From positions 15,236-79,235 of the forward strand of contig CAYZKY010000007.1 in assembly GCA_964478815.1 (NCBI GenBank): a stretch of DNA of 64,000 nt, in the 5' to 3' direction. Source of the stretch: DASVNK01 sp964478815. GTDB lineage: Bacteria > Verrucomicrobiota > Verrucomicrobiia > Limisphaerales > SXQI01. Shown here piece by piece: positions 44,333 to 53,864 of the stretch. The notes below the pieces were generated by a model. That model was not told the DNA's origin, ran no database searches, and was given only the letters and a program-made list of their open reading frames with translations. The translations under genes were made by a program, and so were the position numbers. Every line of letters begins with the position of its first letter. Within the stretch, counting starts at the first letter, position 1.

Positions 44333-45906
44333 CGCAGACGCAACCATTGCCACAGGCACCATGAGTAGACGAGCCCAAGGGTGGTCCAAAGCAGGCTGCG
44401 CAGTTCTACTCCAAGAACTCTGGGCAGCTGGGGGATGGTCAAAAGCACGGCGACGCTGATCGCTAGGAGGGCTCCGGCGACAAGGCGCGTCCTTCGATTG
44501 CGGAGCCGCGCTTCCCGCGGGCTTTCGCAGGAAGCGACCTGGAACTGATAGCGGCCGTCCGAGAGCTCCGAGAGCAGCCGGAGAAGATCCTCCGGCGCTT
44601 GTCGGCAAAGTTGCAGGAGAGCCAAGCCCCAGTGTTCGGCTGCATCCACCGTGACCGCCTTCCTCGTCTCCCGCCGCCGCACCTCCCCGAAGTAGGCCCG
44701 AGCCATCTGGTTTAGTTCCTCCGTATCGCCAAGCCGATACGCCACTGAGACCGAGGCAAGGAGGGCTCGGTACATGGAGAGAAGGCGCGGCGGGACCTGG
44801 AATCGATGCTGGTGGGCCAGGCGGAACGCCCTCACTAGAATCTCCGCCATGGCCGGTTTGCTCCCGCTGGCAGTGCTGCTAGATGCCTCTTTGCCAACAG
44901 CACGGCTGTCACGCCAGCGGCGCAGTTCATGCAAAAAGTCGAGCCGAAAGGCCCCTGGATCGGTCTCCGCCGTGGGCATCAAGAGGTCCTCGAAGGCGCG
45001 CACGATCTGCTCGTCGCCACCCTCATAGAGCGCCGTTAGATAGCGAAGATGATGAGCGCGAAATTCAGGGTCCAAGTGATCGCAAAGTCCGAAGTCGACG
45101 AATCCAACCCGATCCCCCGGCAGGGCAATCAGGTTTCCGGGATGGGGATCGGCGTGGAAGTACTGGTGCTCGAAGATTTGGCGCAAGACTGAGGACAAGA
45201 GATGCCGGGCAAACCGGGGTCGATCGATTGAGCCGAGCGCGTCCTTGTTTGCACCCAATGGCTCGAGCAGTTCCGTAACTGGAATTCCTTCAAGAAACTC
45301 GCACGTCAAGACCCGGCGGGAGGAAAACTCGGCAAACGCTTTTGGAATCTGATCGCAGTCACTTTCGCGGCCAAGGCGGCGCAACGTGCGCATGCTTTCG
45401 AGCTCTCTCCGAAAGTCGACCTCCTGAAGAAGCCATCGCTCCAGTTCCACGAATGTATCGCGCAGGGAGAAAGGAAAACCGCTTCCACCGAGGTCGAGGA
45501 GTTGCCCCCAGCGGGCAAGTTTCTTTAGGTCCTCTCGAATTCGATCTTCAAGGCCGGGCCTTTGGATCTTGACTGCAACTACCGTTCCGTCCGGCAGAGT
45601 GCCTCGATACGTTTGAGCAAGCGAGCCGGAGGCTACCGGGATTGTTGCAAACGTCTCGAACACGGCCTCGGGGCGACGTTGGAATTCCTCGACGAACACT
45701 CGCTCCATCTCGGGCCACGGTGCAGCTGGCACTCGATCAAAAAGGCGCATCAGTTCGTCGCAATACGCCTGAGGAAGCACATCGGGGCGAAGCGCCAGGA
45801 ATTGGCCCACCTTGACAAAGATTGGCCCCATGCGTTCCAGTCGCATTCGAACCTCGCTCGGACTGCCGAGAGCCTGCGCTGCGGCTTTGCGCAGAACCCT
45901 GGTCAT
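44329..45906 (-). CDS. ABC1/UbiB-family atypical kinase, second of pair
   Basis: 525 residues. The ATG at 45906 follows AAGGAG and overlaps the previous stop by 4 bp; the ORF to 46194 overlaps that gene and is not used. It shows the family's KxGQ motif (IFVKVGQFLALRPDVLP), an Ala-rich nucleotide loop (PVASGSLAQTYRG, VAVKIQRPG), HADPHPGNLI and the metal-binding VDFGLCDHL. Two C-terminal membrane helices (VAGALLAISVAVLLTIPQL and LWTTLGLVYSWCLWQWL). UbiB relatives support ubiquinone/isoprenoid metabolism. Confidence 0.9.
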   Translation of the reverse strand: MTRVLRKAAAQALGSPSEVRMRLERMGPIFVKVGQFLALRPDVLPQAYCDELMRLFDRVPAAPWPEMERVFVEEFQRRPEAVFETFATIPVASGSLAQTYRGTLPDGTVVAVKIQRPGLEDRIREDLKKLARWGQLLDLGGSGFPFSLRDTFVELERWLLQEVDFRRELESMRTLRRLGRESDCDQIPKAFAEFSSRRVLTCEFLEGIPVTELLEPLGANKDALGSIDRPRFARHLLSSVLRQIFEHQYFHADPHPGNLIALPGDRVGFVDFGLCDHLDPEFRAHHLRYLTALYEGGDEQIVRAFEDLLMPTAETDPGAFRLDFLHELRRWRDSRAVGKEASSSTASGSKPAMAEILVRAFRLAHQHRFQVPPRLLSMYRALLASVSVAYRLGDTEELNQMARAYFGEVRRRETRKAVTVDAAEHWGLALLQLCRQAPEDLLRLLSELSDGRYQFQVASCESPREARLRNRRTRLVAGALLAISVAVLLTIPQLPRVLGVELRSLLWTTLGLVYSWCLWQWLRLR

Positions 45907-47492
45907 CGAAACTCCTTCCGCGTTGGAAGCAATTGGACCAAGAGGACGATAAGCCAGATCGCCATCAGGAAGCCGGCCCAGTTTGGAGCGCCCGCTGGGA
46001 TAACGATCCCGACTGGGATAAGGAGCAGCACGCTGCCGAGAAGTCGAAAATCCCGATTCCAACCACGGGATGCAACGGGAGTAGCTTCTTGCTGAATCGC
46101 GAGATTGCGAGCGGAAGTATCGACTTTCTCCGCGCGCTTTCGGTTGGCCAGCGCCGAGAACGCCGCACGGGCTGTGCTCCCGACCAAATCGCACTCGGCG
46201 TCCATTCGGTTCAAGAAGAACTTTCGGACTTCAGCCGTCAAATCGAACGCGGGGGAGACGCGGAGCGCAAGCGCATCCAGCGTAATGATGGCCCGCCAAA
46301 AAAGGAGGTATTCCATCGGGGCTCGATAATGGTGGCGCCGGACGACGCCCACCATGGAGTCAAAAGCCCGGCCGAGATGGCGTTCGCTGCCTGGAGAGCG
46401 CTCGTTTTGTGCCGCCGCGTACCAATTCCCCAGCGCGCGCTCCGCGTCCCGGCGGAAGCGATGAGGGCTGCTGGCCTGGGTGGGCGCATAGATTTTTGAA
46501 ATCTCTCGAAAACTCTGGTAGACATGGCCGTGAGCGAGGAAAAACGTATAGCGTTTGAGAAGGTCGCGCTGGCGCGTGGTTAGCTCGCCAAAAATCCCGA
46601 AATCGATGAACGCCACGCGGTTGTCCTGGCAGAGAAGAATGTTTCCGGGATGCGGGTCGCCGTGGAAGAATCCGGTCACAAATAACTGGTGGAGAGAGGC
46701 AAAGGTAAGGTTATGGAGGGCCGTCGCCAGGTTCAGCCCAGGAAATTTTTCCTGGATGAGTTTCTCCTCGCCCGCTCGAAGTGCTCGGTGCAATTCCGCA
46801 AAGCTCATTCCATCGATGAATTCGAGGGTCAAGACCTTCGAAGTTGTCAGTTCCCAAAAGATCCGTGGGATGATCTCATGCGAGCGCGCCTCTTCGCGCA
46901 TGCGCTCGGCAGTCCGGCCTTCCAGCCGAAAGTCGAGTTCGTTCCGGGTGTATTGTTCGAATTCACAGACGGCGTCCATGAGCGGCAGCGTGCCAGCCCA
47001 GCCCAGGCCCTCAATCGCCCAGGCCAGCACCTTTAGTATTCTGATGTCTGACTGAAAGATCTCTCGGATGGATTCGCGCTGGACTTTTACAGCGACCCGT
47101 TCCCCGGAGTGCAGGGTAGCGGTATGAACCTGGGCAACGGAAGCGGAGGCAAGGGGTTCGAAGTCAAAAGACTGGAAGCGAGATTCGATTGCGTCGTGCA
47201 GTTCTGATTCAATGATGCGGCGCACGGCGGCTGGTTCGATGGGAGCCGCCTGCTCGAAAAGCTTCTCCAATTCTTCGCACAGTTCCTTCGGGATCAAGTC
47301 GTGCCGGAGAGCCAAGTACTGTCCAAGCTTTATCGAGGTTAGCCCCTGCCGCTGGAGGAGGCCGCGAATCCTGGTTCCCTGGCCATCCCAAGGGCTCTTT
47401 CCGCGCAGGTGGTTCAGCATCGCTAGGCCGCTTGTCGGCACCAGGAGTCTCAGGAACCTCACGGCGCGCCAGAAATCGAAAAACCAGGTCAT
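45903..47492 (-). CDS. ABC1/UbiB-family atypical kinase, first of pair
   Basis: 529 residues with the same family marks: LTSIKLGQYLALRHDLIP (KxGQ), ASASVAQVHTATLHSGERVA, VKVQRES, FFHGDPHPGNILL and AFIDFGIFGEL. Two C-terminal membrane helices (LLGSVLLLIPVGIVIPAG and WAGFLMAIWLIVLLVQLL). It is clearly diverged from its neighbour, so the pair is not a fresh duplication. It starts 95 bp after the radical-SAM gene. Confidence 0.9.
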   Translation of the reverse strand: MTWFFDFWRAVRFLRLLVPTSGLAMLNHLRGKSPWDGQGTRIRGLLQRQGLTSIKLGQYLALRHDLIPKELCEELEKLFEQAAPIEPAAVRRIIESELHDAIESRFQSFDFEPLASASVAQVHTATLHSGERVAVKVQRESIREIFQSDIRILKVLAWAIEGLGWAGTLPLMDAVCEFEQYTRNELDFRLEGRTAERMREEARSHEIIPRIFWELTTSKVLTLEFIDGMSFAELHRALRAGEEKLIQEKFPGLNLATALHNLTFASLHQLFVTGFFHGDPHPGNILLCQDNRVAFIDFGIFGELTTRQRDLLKRYTFFLAHGHVYQSFREISKIYAPTQASSPHRFRRDAERALGNWYAAAQNERSPGSERHLGRAFDSMVGVVRRHHYRAPMEYLLFWRAIITLDALALRVSPAFDLTAEVRKFFLNRMDAECDLVGSTARAAFSALANRKRAEKVDTSARNLAIQQEATPVASRGWNRDFRLLGSVLLLIPVGIVIPAGAPNWAGFLMAIWLIVLLVQLLPTRKEFR

Positions 47493-47586
47493 GGGTTAGA
47501 ATTGGCCCAACCTCAAAGGCCTCCTCCAGTACCGCCCTCGTGGCCAAAAGTGGTGATATGCCTCACAAAGCACCAAGTCGCATTTG

Positions 47587-49035
47587 TCAGGCCACGTTCT
47601 CCCGCGACGCGAGAGAGTGGGGGAGCGTCTCCTGTCGCTGCGCCGGACTGGCAATCGCATGGGACTCTTCATACGCATCCCAGCCTCGCTTTAGCCAGCG
47701 CCTCGATCCTTCGATGCCTCTTTGGATCGCTGGCAGGTGGCAAAGCCGCTCTCGGCTCTTTCCCGCTCGCGCCCACCCCCGCATTGACAGCCGCGACGAG
47801 CAGTCGAACACGAATACTTTCCTGAGCGTGCGAAGCGCCCGTCTGGGCGTAAAAAGTTGCTGATTCGCCCAGGTCTGGAGCTGCTTCATTTCATCGATGG
47901 AGATGGCGGGGTGGTTCCACACCAGGTTGCGCGAATTATACTTGCTCAAGTCCGAATCGACGATTCCATGCTTCTTTTCCACCAACGTGCGCAGGGAGGT
48001 GCGCGGATAAGGGGTCAAAACTTGAATCTGGGGCAAATCCACATCCAGTTTTGCCAGCTGCCGAATATCCCGCCGGATAGAGTCCGGCGTATCCTCTTCG
48101 AAGCCGATGATGTAAAACGCTTGAACCAGTAAATTGTGACGCCGCAAGAGTTCCAGCACCTCGAAGGTCTTGGCAGTGTCCAGCCGCTTATTGGCACCTT
48201 GCAGCGAGTCTGGATTGAGACTCTCCACACCGATGTGAACGCCGTATAAGCCTTGCTCCCGCCATTCCTCGAAATGCTTCAGCAACAGGTCGACGCGGCA
48301 CAGAGGAATCCAGCGCATGCCGCGTCGATGAAGCATTCGAATCACTTGACGCGAATGCTCGGGAAAGATCCCAAAGTTCTCATCGAGGATATTGACGCTC
48401 GCAATCCCTTCGGCCTGGTAGGCATCCAGAACGGTTTCGATCGCCTCCAACGACACGGTGTTAGGCCTTCCGTAGAAATCGGGAGTCTGGCAGAAATTGC
48501 ACGCACATGGACAGCCGCGGGAGGTGAATAATAACCCATGTAAACTGAAGCAGCTCGTCACGCTGGCTCCTAAATACGCATACATCCGAGGGTGCGTCAT
48601 GCCAGTCTCGAACGTGGGGGAGGTGTGAAGCTGCGCGGCGGTTTCTGCTTCACCCCAACCCCGGACAATCCGATCGAAATGATGTTCGACCTGAGGCGAA
48701 TACCCTCCGTAATTCCCCGCCCAAACTTCTCTCACTCCCCTTTGTCTGGCTAGCTCCGCCATTCGAATTGCCAGCCCGCTTTCGTTCAGGTAGAAAGAGA
48801 TGCCCAAGATGTCAACCGGCTCCCGCAATGCTTCTTCAAAGTCTCTCCAGGTGGGGTATGGCAGCGTCTCGACACCCGGAACATTTGCTTCGAGGAAAGC
48901 GAGTCCGGGGTGGTTGATGAACGTCATTCCCAAAGACACCAATCCGCCAGTTCTGTTCCAGCTATAGACGTTGGGAGAACATCCGCCGATAGGCTGGCAG
49001 GGGGAGGCAAATAAAACTCGCTTCTTGGCGCTCAT
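47587..49035 (-). CDS. B12-binding-domain radical SAM enzyme
   Basis: 482 residues. The N-terminal half (about 1-150) has a B12-binding-like Rossmann layout (GGLVSLGMTFINHPGLAFLE, PVDILGISFYLNESGLAIRM). The radical-SAM cluster CxxxCxxC is in SRGCPCACNFCQTP, followed by IASVNILDENFGIFPEHSRQ and YGVHIGVESLNPDSLQGANK. Such enzymes methylate unactivated carbons or rearrange lipids and pigments. It appears to be the first gene of the operon with two ABC1 kinases and the flavoprotein. Confidence 0.9.
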   Translation of the reverse strand: MSAKKRVLFASPCQPIGGCSPNVYSWNRTGGLVSLGMTFINHPGLAFLEANVPGVETLPYPTWRDFEEALREPVDILGISFYLNESGLAIRMAELARQRGVREVWAGNYGGYSPQVEHHFDRIVRGWGEAETAAQLHTSPTFETGMTHPRMYAYLGASVTSCFSLHGLLFTSRGCPCACNFCQTPDFYGRPNTVSLEAIETVLDAYQAEGIASVNILDENFGIFPEHSRQVIRMLHRRGMRWIPLCRVDLLLKHFEEWREQGLYGVHIGVESLNPDSLQGANKRLDTAKTFEVLELLRRHNLLVQAFYIIGFEEDTPDSIRRDIRQLAKLDVDLPQIQVLTPYPRTSLRTLVEKKHGIVDSDLSKYNSRNLVWNHPAISIDEMKQLQTWANQQLFTPRRALRTLRKVFVFDCSSRLSMRGWARAGKSRERLCHLPAIQRGIEGSRRWLKRGWDAYEESHAIASPAQRQETLPHSLASRENVA

Positions 49036-49433
49036 AGCCTGATGAGGGTTTACTCAGTTTCGGTTATTTTGTGTTCTGATTCCGCACCGTTCGCCCTCCA
49101 GCTGCCGGACAGGGTCAGGATCGGACGCCACAGGGCCGGAGCTACCCCTCAAGAGCTCGTTCCGCCGCAGAAGGTTCCGGCCCCCCGGCCGAGACCTATC
49201 GAACCTTCCCGCGAAGCGTTGAGTCACGCTGTGTCGGTGTATCGCTTGTATACGGACGTCCCAGGGCAAACCTTTCAAGAAAAGTGAATTATTTCGCAGA
49301 AGCATGAACCACAAGCGCGTGGAGACTTTCGGCAGAGATCGTGTTCTTCCCAGTCGAACAACCGACGCTACCAAATGCTTGCGCTGGGATACTGCTAGTG
49401 TGGTGAGCGATTAATTCGTGCAAAGTCCACCCC
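49036..49433. other. Upstream region of the radical-SAM operon, no gene seen
   Basis: About 400 bp with only short ORFs of unlikely composition. It should hold the promoter for the leftward operon; no confident boxes were found. Confidence 0.4.
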
Positions 49434-50010
49434 GTGTCGCACTCGAGCGTGCGCACAGGGCGCCTCACGAAACCGCTTGTGTTAGCAGCGCAACAGCAGG
49501 CCAAACTCGAACTGTTGGCGCGGCGGCTCAAAACCGATCTACGCACCGCGAAGGGGGCTCGCATCAGCCTGGATTGCGCGTCGGGATTGAGCAATGCCGC
49601 GGTGGTGTCAAGACGCGGAATAACGATTCAAATCCTAGGCAAGTGGAGGCAGCGCTCTTTAGACGGGGGCTTGGGCGCACTGGGGGATGCGCCACGCTCC
49701 AGGCAGTCCCGCAAGCATCACCGATGCCAAGGTCGAGGAGGTCATCACCCGCACCATGGCGGCAGCCAGCGGCCGGCCTCAATCAAAACGCCATCGTGCG
49801 GGTCTGGCGGGCCTTTATCTGAACCCGCCGGAGGAAACCCGCGCCGTGGAGTCGTGCGGCGACGAAAAAAGCCATGTGCAAGCCCTGAATCGCAGCCAGC
49901 CGGTGTTGCCGATGCGGCCCGGCCAGGCCGAACGCCGCACCCATGACAATTACCGCGGCCTATTCGCTTGGTGTGCCACGCGGCGAGTGGACTCCAGCGC
50001 CGATTCATGA
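49434..50010 (+). pseudogene. IS630-family transposase relic
   Basis: First frame: LVLAAQQQAKLELLARRLKT, GKWRQRSLDGGLGALGDAPR (HTH region). After a shift near 49685: ASITDAKVEEVITRTMAA. A deletion then joins to GLYLNPPEETRAVE, GDEKSHVQALNRSQPVLPMR and PGQAERRTHDNYRG (the first catalytic Asp region). The rest is missing. Confidence 0.8.
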
Positions 50011-50297
50011 ATCATCGTCTCACCAGGATCGGTGTGATTTTCGACGTGACCGCACTGCGGACGGAACGTCGGCTTTGTCCTACTCCAAGACCAAACAATC
50101 CAGCAGTGGGAGGTGGAGAGCCGGGAGTGTCTGCCACCTTTACTTCGAAAAAGTGCGATTCTCTGTTGTGGCGTTTATCAACAATTCCTCCCGAGCCACT
50201 GTCCCACGCAGTAGTGCAATGATCTTCGTGGTATGCCTGTGATCTCGAAGCAAGGGCCGAACGGATGGCCTTCCATGAAGTCAGCGCTGGAACCGCA

Positions 50298-50432
50298 TGG
50301 ACACCAAAACGGACACCAAACCAGTTGGACTCCGTTAACCGCAGTTATGCAAAGTTTACTTGAATTGTGCAGGAAAAGGGGCCATTTTGGACCGTAATAG
50401 CGGTGAAATTGGTCCGATGCAAACCTCCGCCT
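50298..50432. repeat. Direct repeat, left copy (about 135 bp)
   Basis: Begins tggacaccaaaacggacacc and includes gcggtgaaattggtccgatg. A diverged copy in the same orientation is at 63632-63766. The two enclose 13.2 kb with the second sigma cassette, the redox operon and the TIR-STAND operon. In both, the frame DTKTDTKPV...R ends in a stop codon, so this may be a gene 3' end. Confidence 0.6.
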
Positions 50433-50736
50433 AAAGCTGCTTGACATCAATTGTTTACACTCGCTCTTACACCTGCACATAAAGCTGTCATGAGAAAGGG
50501 CGCAAGTCGCTCTTCTGCACCTCGAACAATCAGACCCAGATCGAATGGACATCTTTCTCGCTCGTGCAAGTGCTGATAATCACTGACCAGCATGATTCCA
50601 TTTCGGGCCGAGTCGAATCGACCGGACAGGTCGCGCGAATCCCTCCGTCGAATTCAAACAGGTGAAAGTGTCCGCGTCAGGAGCCGAATTCCGTGGTGGT
50701 GAAGATTCCGATTGCCTTCGGATGAACCGTCAGGTG
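50433..50736. other. Intergenic, no gene seen
   Basis: About 300 bp before the second structured RNA, with no plausible ORF. Confidence 0.4.
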
Positions 50737-50857
50737 ACACTCCACCGTCCGGGAGTGACGCACCGGACCATCATGACTTTTTTGCCTTTAGCGCATGGTG
50801 TGGGGTTTTTGCAACGAAGCCCCCAAAGTTAAACGGCTCCTTCGGGAGCCGTTTTTT
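50737..50857 (+). ncRNA. Predicted structured RNA of sigma cassette, copy 2
   Basis: Stem GTCCGG / CCGGAC around the conserved AGTGACGC loop, then CATCATGACT, TTTTTTGCCTTTAGCGCATG, hairpin GGGGTTT-ttgcaacg-AAGCCCC and terminator. Compared with copy 1, one stem pair switches G-C to C-G, and in the second hairpin A becomes G opposite T, which pairs only if the plus strand is the RNA. Confidence 0.6.
50832..50857 (+). terminator. Rho-independent terminator of structured RNA 2
   Basis: AACGGCTCC, TTCG loop, GGAGCCGTT and a T run, identical in stem and loop to copy 1. Confidence 0.9.
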
Positions 50858-51113
50858 CATGCAAACCGCGCGAGAATTTTCGTGAGGAGGTTTGTGCAAA
50901 GAATCGTTGCCACAACGGCATCGGACGCGCGTCAAACCAAGCGGCCCATTGTATGCCGAGCACAATCGCCTCAAGGTCGTGCCCCCGCTTCCCTTCGCCT
51001 CCACCTTGACCCGATTGGGCTCGGCAGGGACTTGCTCATAAGGTTTAACGCGGGGAAGTGCTGCACGCGGAAAGAAACTCGAAGGGAAGGGACTCGACAT
51101 TCCAGCAAAATCG

Positions 51114-51353
51114 CTAACGGCTTCGACTCTGCCCTTGCTCCTGTTTCGATTGCTGCGCTTGGGCGATTTCCTGGCGCGTTTTCTCCGCCTTTTGTCGGCG
51201 CTTCTCCGGGGACATATCCCACTGCTTGCGGACTGCGTCTTGCACCAGGGTGCGGTGTTTTTCCGTGAGCGGATGCCGCTTCGCCCATCCCGCTTGCGCG
51301 GCCTGGGCGAGCTTTTCCAGCTTCGCTTCTTCTTTGGCGGTGTCGTCTGGCAC
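51114..51353 (-). CDS. Small charged protein of sigma cassette, copy 2
   Basis: 79 residues from a GTG at 51353; nearly identical to the product of 40830-41075 apart from the first two residues and one Leu/Met change. It starts 9 bp after the sigma stop. Unrecognised family, strongly helical, rich in Lys, Glu and Gln. Confidence 0.75.
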   Translation of the reverse strand: MPDDTAKEEAKLEKLAQAAQAGWAKRHPLTEKHRTLVQDAVRKQWDMSPEKRRQKAEKTRQEIAQAQQSKQEQGQSRSR

Positions 51354-51362
51354 AGGGATAGC

Positions 51363-51938
51363 TTATTCCTTAATGAGTTTCCGCGCGAGTTTCAAACAAC
51401 GGTGGACGCGTTTGGTGGCCGCCGCTTCGGTGATTCCGATTTCTTCCCCGAGGAGTGCAAAGGAGAGCCCCACCACATACCGATCCCATAGGTAGTTCAC
51501 ACAGGGTGGATCGCTCTTTTTGATAAGGGCTATGGCTGCTTCCAGGTCGGCTCGGTCGGTAGGGGAGAGGCTCTTGTCGTCGATGAAAGCTGCGAGCGCC
51601 TCTTGTAGCAGTTCCGGGTCGACAATGGTCCGCACCGTTGTTTTTCGTCCTCGAAATTGGTCGGCAATCTTGTGGCGCGCGAGGCCGTAGCACCGTTGCA
51701 CGAACGTGTCCGCGTCGGTGCTTCCGAAACTCGGCAAGGTTGCGACAATCCCGAGCAAGGTTTCCTGGTAGGCATCTTCCCACGCATCTTTCTTGGCGGA
51801 ATTCCAGGGAAATCGGCTTCGAATGTAACGGCTCAGTTCGGGGCCGACCCGGTCAATGATCTGCTCGGCCAGTTGTTCTGCTTCCTCCAGACTGCGGCAA
51901 TTCTGGTATTGGCTCAACAATTCAGGAAAGGCGTCCAT
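51363..51938 (-). CDS. ECF-like sigma-70 family factor, copy 2
   Basis: 191 residues from an ATG, the same length as copy 1 and about four fifths identical by eye. Regions 2 (YIRSRFPWNSAKKDAWEDAY) and 4 (LSFALLGEEIGITEAAATKR) are kept. It has a normal ATG where copy 1 has TTG. No anti-sigma gene adjoins. Both copies are intact, so the cassette is probably maintained for function. Confidence 0.85.
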   Translation of the reverse strand: MDAFPELLSQYQNCRSLEEAEQLAEQIIDRVGPELSRYIRSRFPWNSAKKDAWEDAYQETLLGIVATLPSFGSTDADTFVQRCYGLARHKIADQFRGRKTTVRTIVDPELLQEALAAFIDDKSLSPTDRADLEAAIALIKKSDPPCVNYLWDRYVVGLSFALLGEEIGITEAAATKRVHRCLKLARKLIKE

Positions 51939-52000
51939 GAAACCATCGGCATCTCAAAAGCTCCTCCTCTGATGCCGTATTGCTTCAAGAAAAACGAGTG

Positions 52001-52020
52001 AAAAATTGTTTGTCCGAAAT
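52001..52020. promoter_or_regulatory. Conserved block in divergent region of sigma cassette 2
   Basis: AAAAATTGTTTGTCCGAAAT, identical to 41718-41737, between divergent sigma and HTH genes. Confidence 0.55.
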
Positions 52021-52109
52021 CTCTCGAAACTCGCGACATGCCCTTTGAAGCGGCTGGATGGAACATGCTGCGTACCGAACTCAACAACATCGAAAGAGGG
52101 ATTGCTGCG

Positions 52110-52391
52110 ATGAACAACTCGGATCTTGCGTTGCTCTCCATTCTAGGGCCACCAGCACGGCTCAATGTGGAGCAGACGGCGGTGAAACTCAATTGCCAGG
52201 TGCATGACATTCGAACCCTGATCAATGCCCGACTCCTCAAACCGCTCGGCAATCCGCCGCCGTCAGGGGTCAAGTTCTTCGCCACCGCAGAAGTTCTCGA
52301 ACTTTCCGTCGACCTTACTTGGCTCGACAAAGCCACCAACGCCATCCACAAGCATTGGAAGGAGCAGAACGAAGGGAGAAATCGTCAGTAG
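52110..52391 (+). CDS. HTH-like small protein of sigma cassette, copy 2
   Basis: 93 residues: LNVEQTAVKLNCQVHDIRTL, INARLLKPLGNPPPSGVKFF, closely matching copy 1. It is divergent from the sigma gene across 171 bp. Likely DNA-binding, perhaps a regulator of the cassette. Confidence 0.75.
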   Translation: MNNSDLALLSILGPPARLNVEQTAVKLNCQVHDIRTLINARLLKPLGNPPPSGVKFFATAEVLELSVDLTWLDKATNAIHKHWKEQNEGRNRQ

Positions 52392-52523
52392 CCAGTGGTG
52401 GCGTGGCTCTGAAAAACAATGAAAGAGTCGCTTCAACTGAAGCTGTTGAAGCCAACAGCGAATGCTTGGCGCCCATTGGAGCATTGGCCGCGCTATGATC
52501 GTGGGAGGCAAGGATATACTTCG

Positions 52524-53861
52524 TTAGTCGTAACCGCCAAACATGAAGAGAGAGCAGGTTTCGTCGGTGGAATTGTAGAGGGCGTGAAGCTGTCCGGTCT
52601 TGCAAAGCGCAACATCGCCAGGCCCCATCGGACGAATTTCAAAAGCACGATCACGGTCCGGGAATTCGCACCAATCTCCGACAAGCATGTGCGCATGGCC
52701 CTCGAGCATGAGAAAGGCTTCCTGATTGTCTCGATGGCGGTGAATTCCAATCGAACATTCCGGTTGGAGAATGTGCAGGTCCATGTAGTCCACAGCAAAA
52801 AAGGTCTCGCGCGTAGGAACTTTTACTGGTTCGGCAGGAATCGTGCCATTGGTTCCGTAAGTGTGCGCATGGTAATTGCCCGGAATCAGGTCGCGCCCAA
52901 GTTCCGGCAGTTTGTCGGCGCCAAAAACTTCGCGCCGACGTTGTTCAAAAAAGTAATTTGAGAAGAGGTTTCGAAATTCGAGGACGCCAAAACCGCCGTG
53001 GGGATTGGCGCTGATACCACAGTTGAGAAAACTCCTCCAGCCTCGCATCATCATACCAAAGACGACGCGATAGTTAGCGCCCCCATTCGAATCCCATGCA
53101 GATCCTGCCTCATTGGTGAAGGCGATTTCGATCCGGAGCGGGCGCACCGGGTGCATGCAATGGTCCGGCGCGTAATCCAAAAGCTGCCAGCTTTGTCCTT
53201 GGCGATTAAGGCGATCCCGCATCGCATCCACGCCCGGACCTTCAAAATCGGCAAGGGATCCTTTGACCAAATCGGGCCGCGGTTGGATTAACCCGGCGTC
53301 GAAGGCTGCTAGACTGCTTCCTTCTAAAAGTTGGCGGAGATTTGGACCGTTGAATGACCAGAGTTCAACTTCATAACACCCGGTAGCAGGGTTTAACGGG
53401 AGGCGCAAATACGAACTGGTCTGGTTTGCGCCGAGTTTGACCCATGCCTGAATAAAAGCCCCGGGAGATCCTCCGCTTACCTGGCCCAACCGCGTGCCGG
53501 GAGTGCCGCGGTAACAAATCTTCACGAAGGACCCGACCCATTCGCCAGCGCTCGCGTATCCCCGAACCAGATGATAGTCGGCCATGCGGAAATCGGCGAT
53601 GTTCTGCTTTTGAAAATCGACTTTGTTATTCTGTTGAACTGGGTTGCCGATGTCGCGCGGCCCCTGGCCCGGTCCATAAAGAGTCAATTCGTAAAACGGA
53701 AAAAGATGTTCAAGGCTTTCGTGCAGGTAATGCTCGCGTTCGGCGGCTAGATCCTGGAGTTGGGCCTCGCGAATGACCCGCAACAGCGGGTTGTCCGAAT
53801 CGTAGTTCGGCGTCTGGTCTTCGGGCACAATGCGAAAACCGTCTTTGGTCGGGAATTTCAT
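52524..53861 (-). CDS. Cupin-domain protein of the redox operon (1)
   Basis: 445 residues. The C-terminal 110 residues are a cupin: HILQPECSIGIHRHRDNQEA (metal-binding His/Glu), FLMLEGHAHMLVG, and GDVALCKTGQLHALYN. The N-terminal 300 residues are an unassigned domain (FRIVPEDQTPNYDSDNPLLR, IEIAFTNEAGSAWDSNGGAN). No signal peptide. It is the last of four genes on the minus strand, starting 3 bp after the previous stop. It may be an isomerase, dioxygenase or sensor; the substrate is unknown. Confidence 0.75.
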   Translation of the reverse strand: MKFPTKDGFRIVPEDQTPNYDSDNPLLRVIREAQLQDLAAEREHYLHESLEHLFPFYELTLYGPGQGPRDIGNPVQQNNKVDFQKQNIADFRMADYHLVRGYASAGEWVGSFVKICYRGTPGTRLGQVSGGSPGAFIQAWVKLGANQTSSYLRLPLNPATGCYEVELWSFNGPNLRQLLEGSSLAAFDAGLIQPRPDLVKGSLADFEGPGVDAMRDRLNRQGQSWQLLDYAPDHCMHPVRPLRIEIAFTNEAGSAWDSNGGANYRVVFGMMMRGWRSFLNCGISANPHGGFGVLEFRNLFSNYFFEQRRREVFGADKLPELGRDLIPGNYHAHTYGTNGTIPAEPVKVPTRETFFAVDYMDLHILQPECSIGIHRHRDNQEAFLMLEGHAHMLVGDWCEFPDRDRAFEIRPMGPGDVALCKTGQLHALYNSTDETCSLFMFGGYD

Positions 53862-53864
53862 GGC

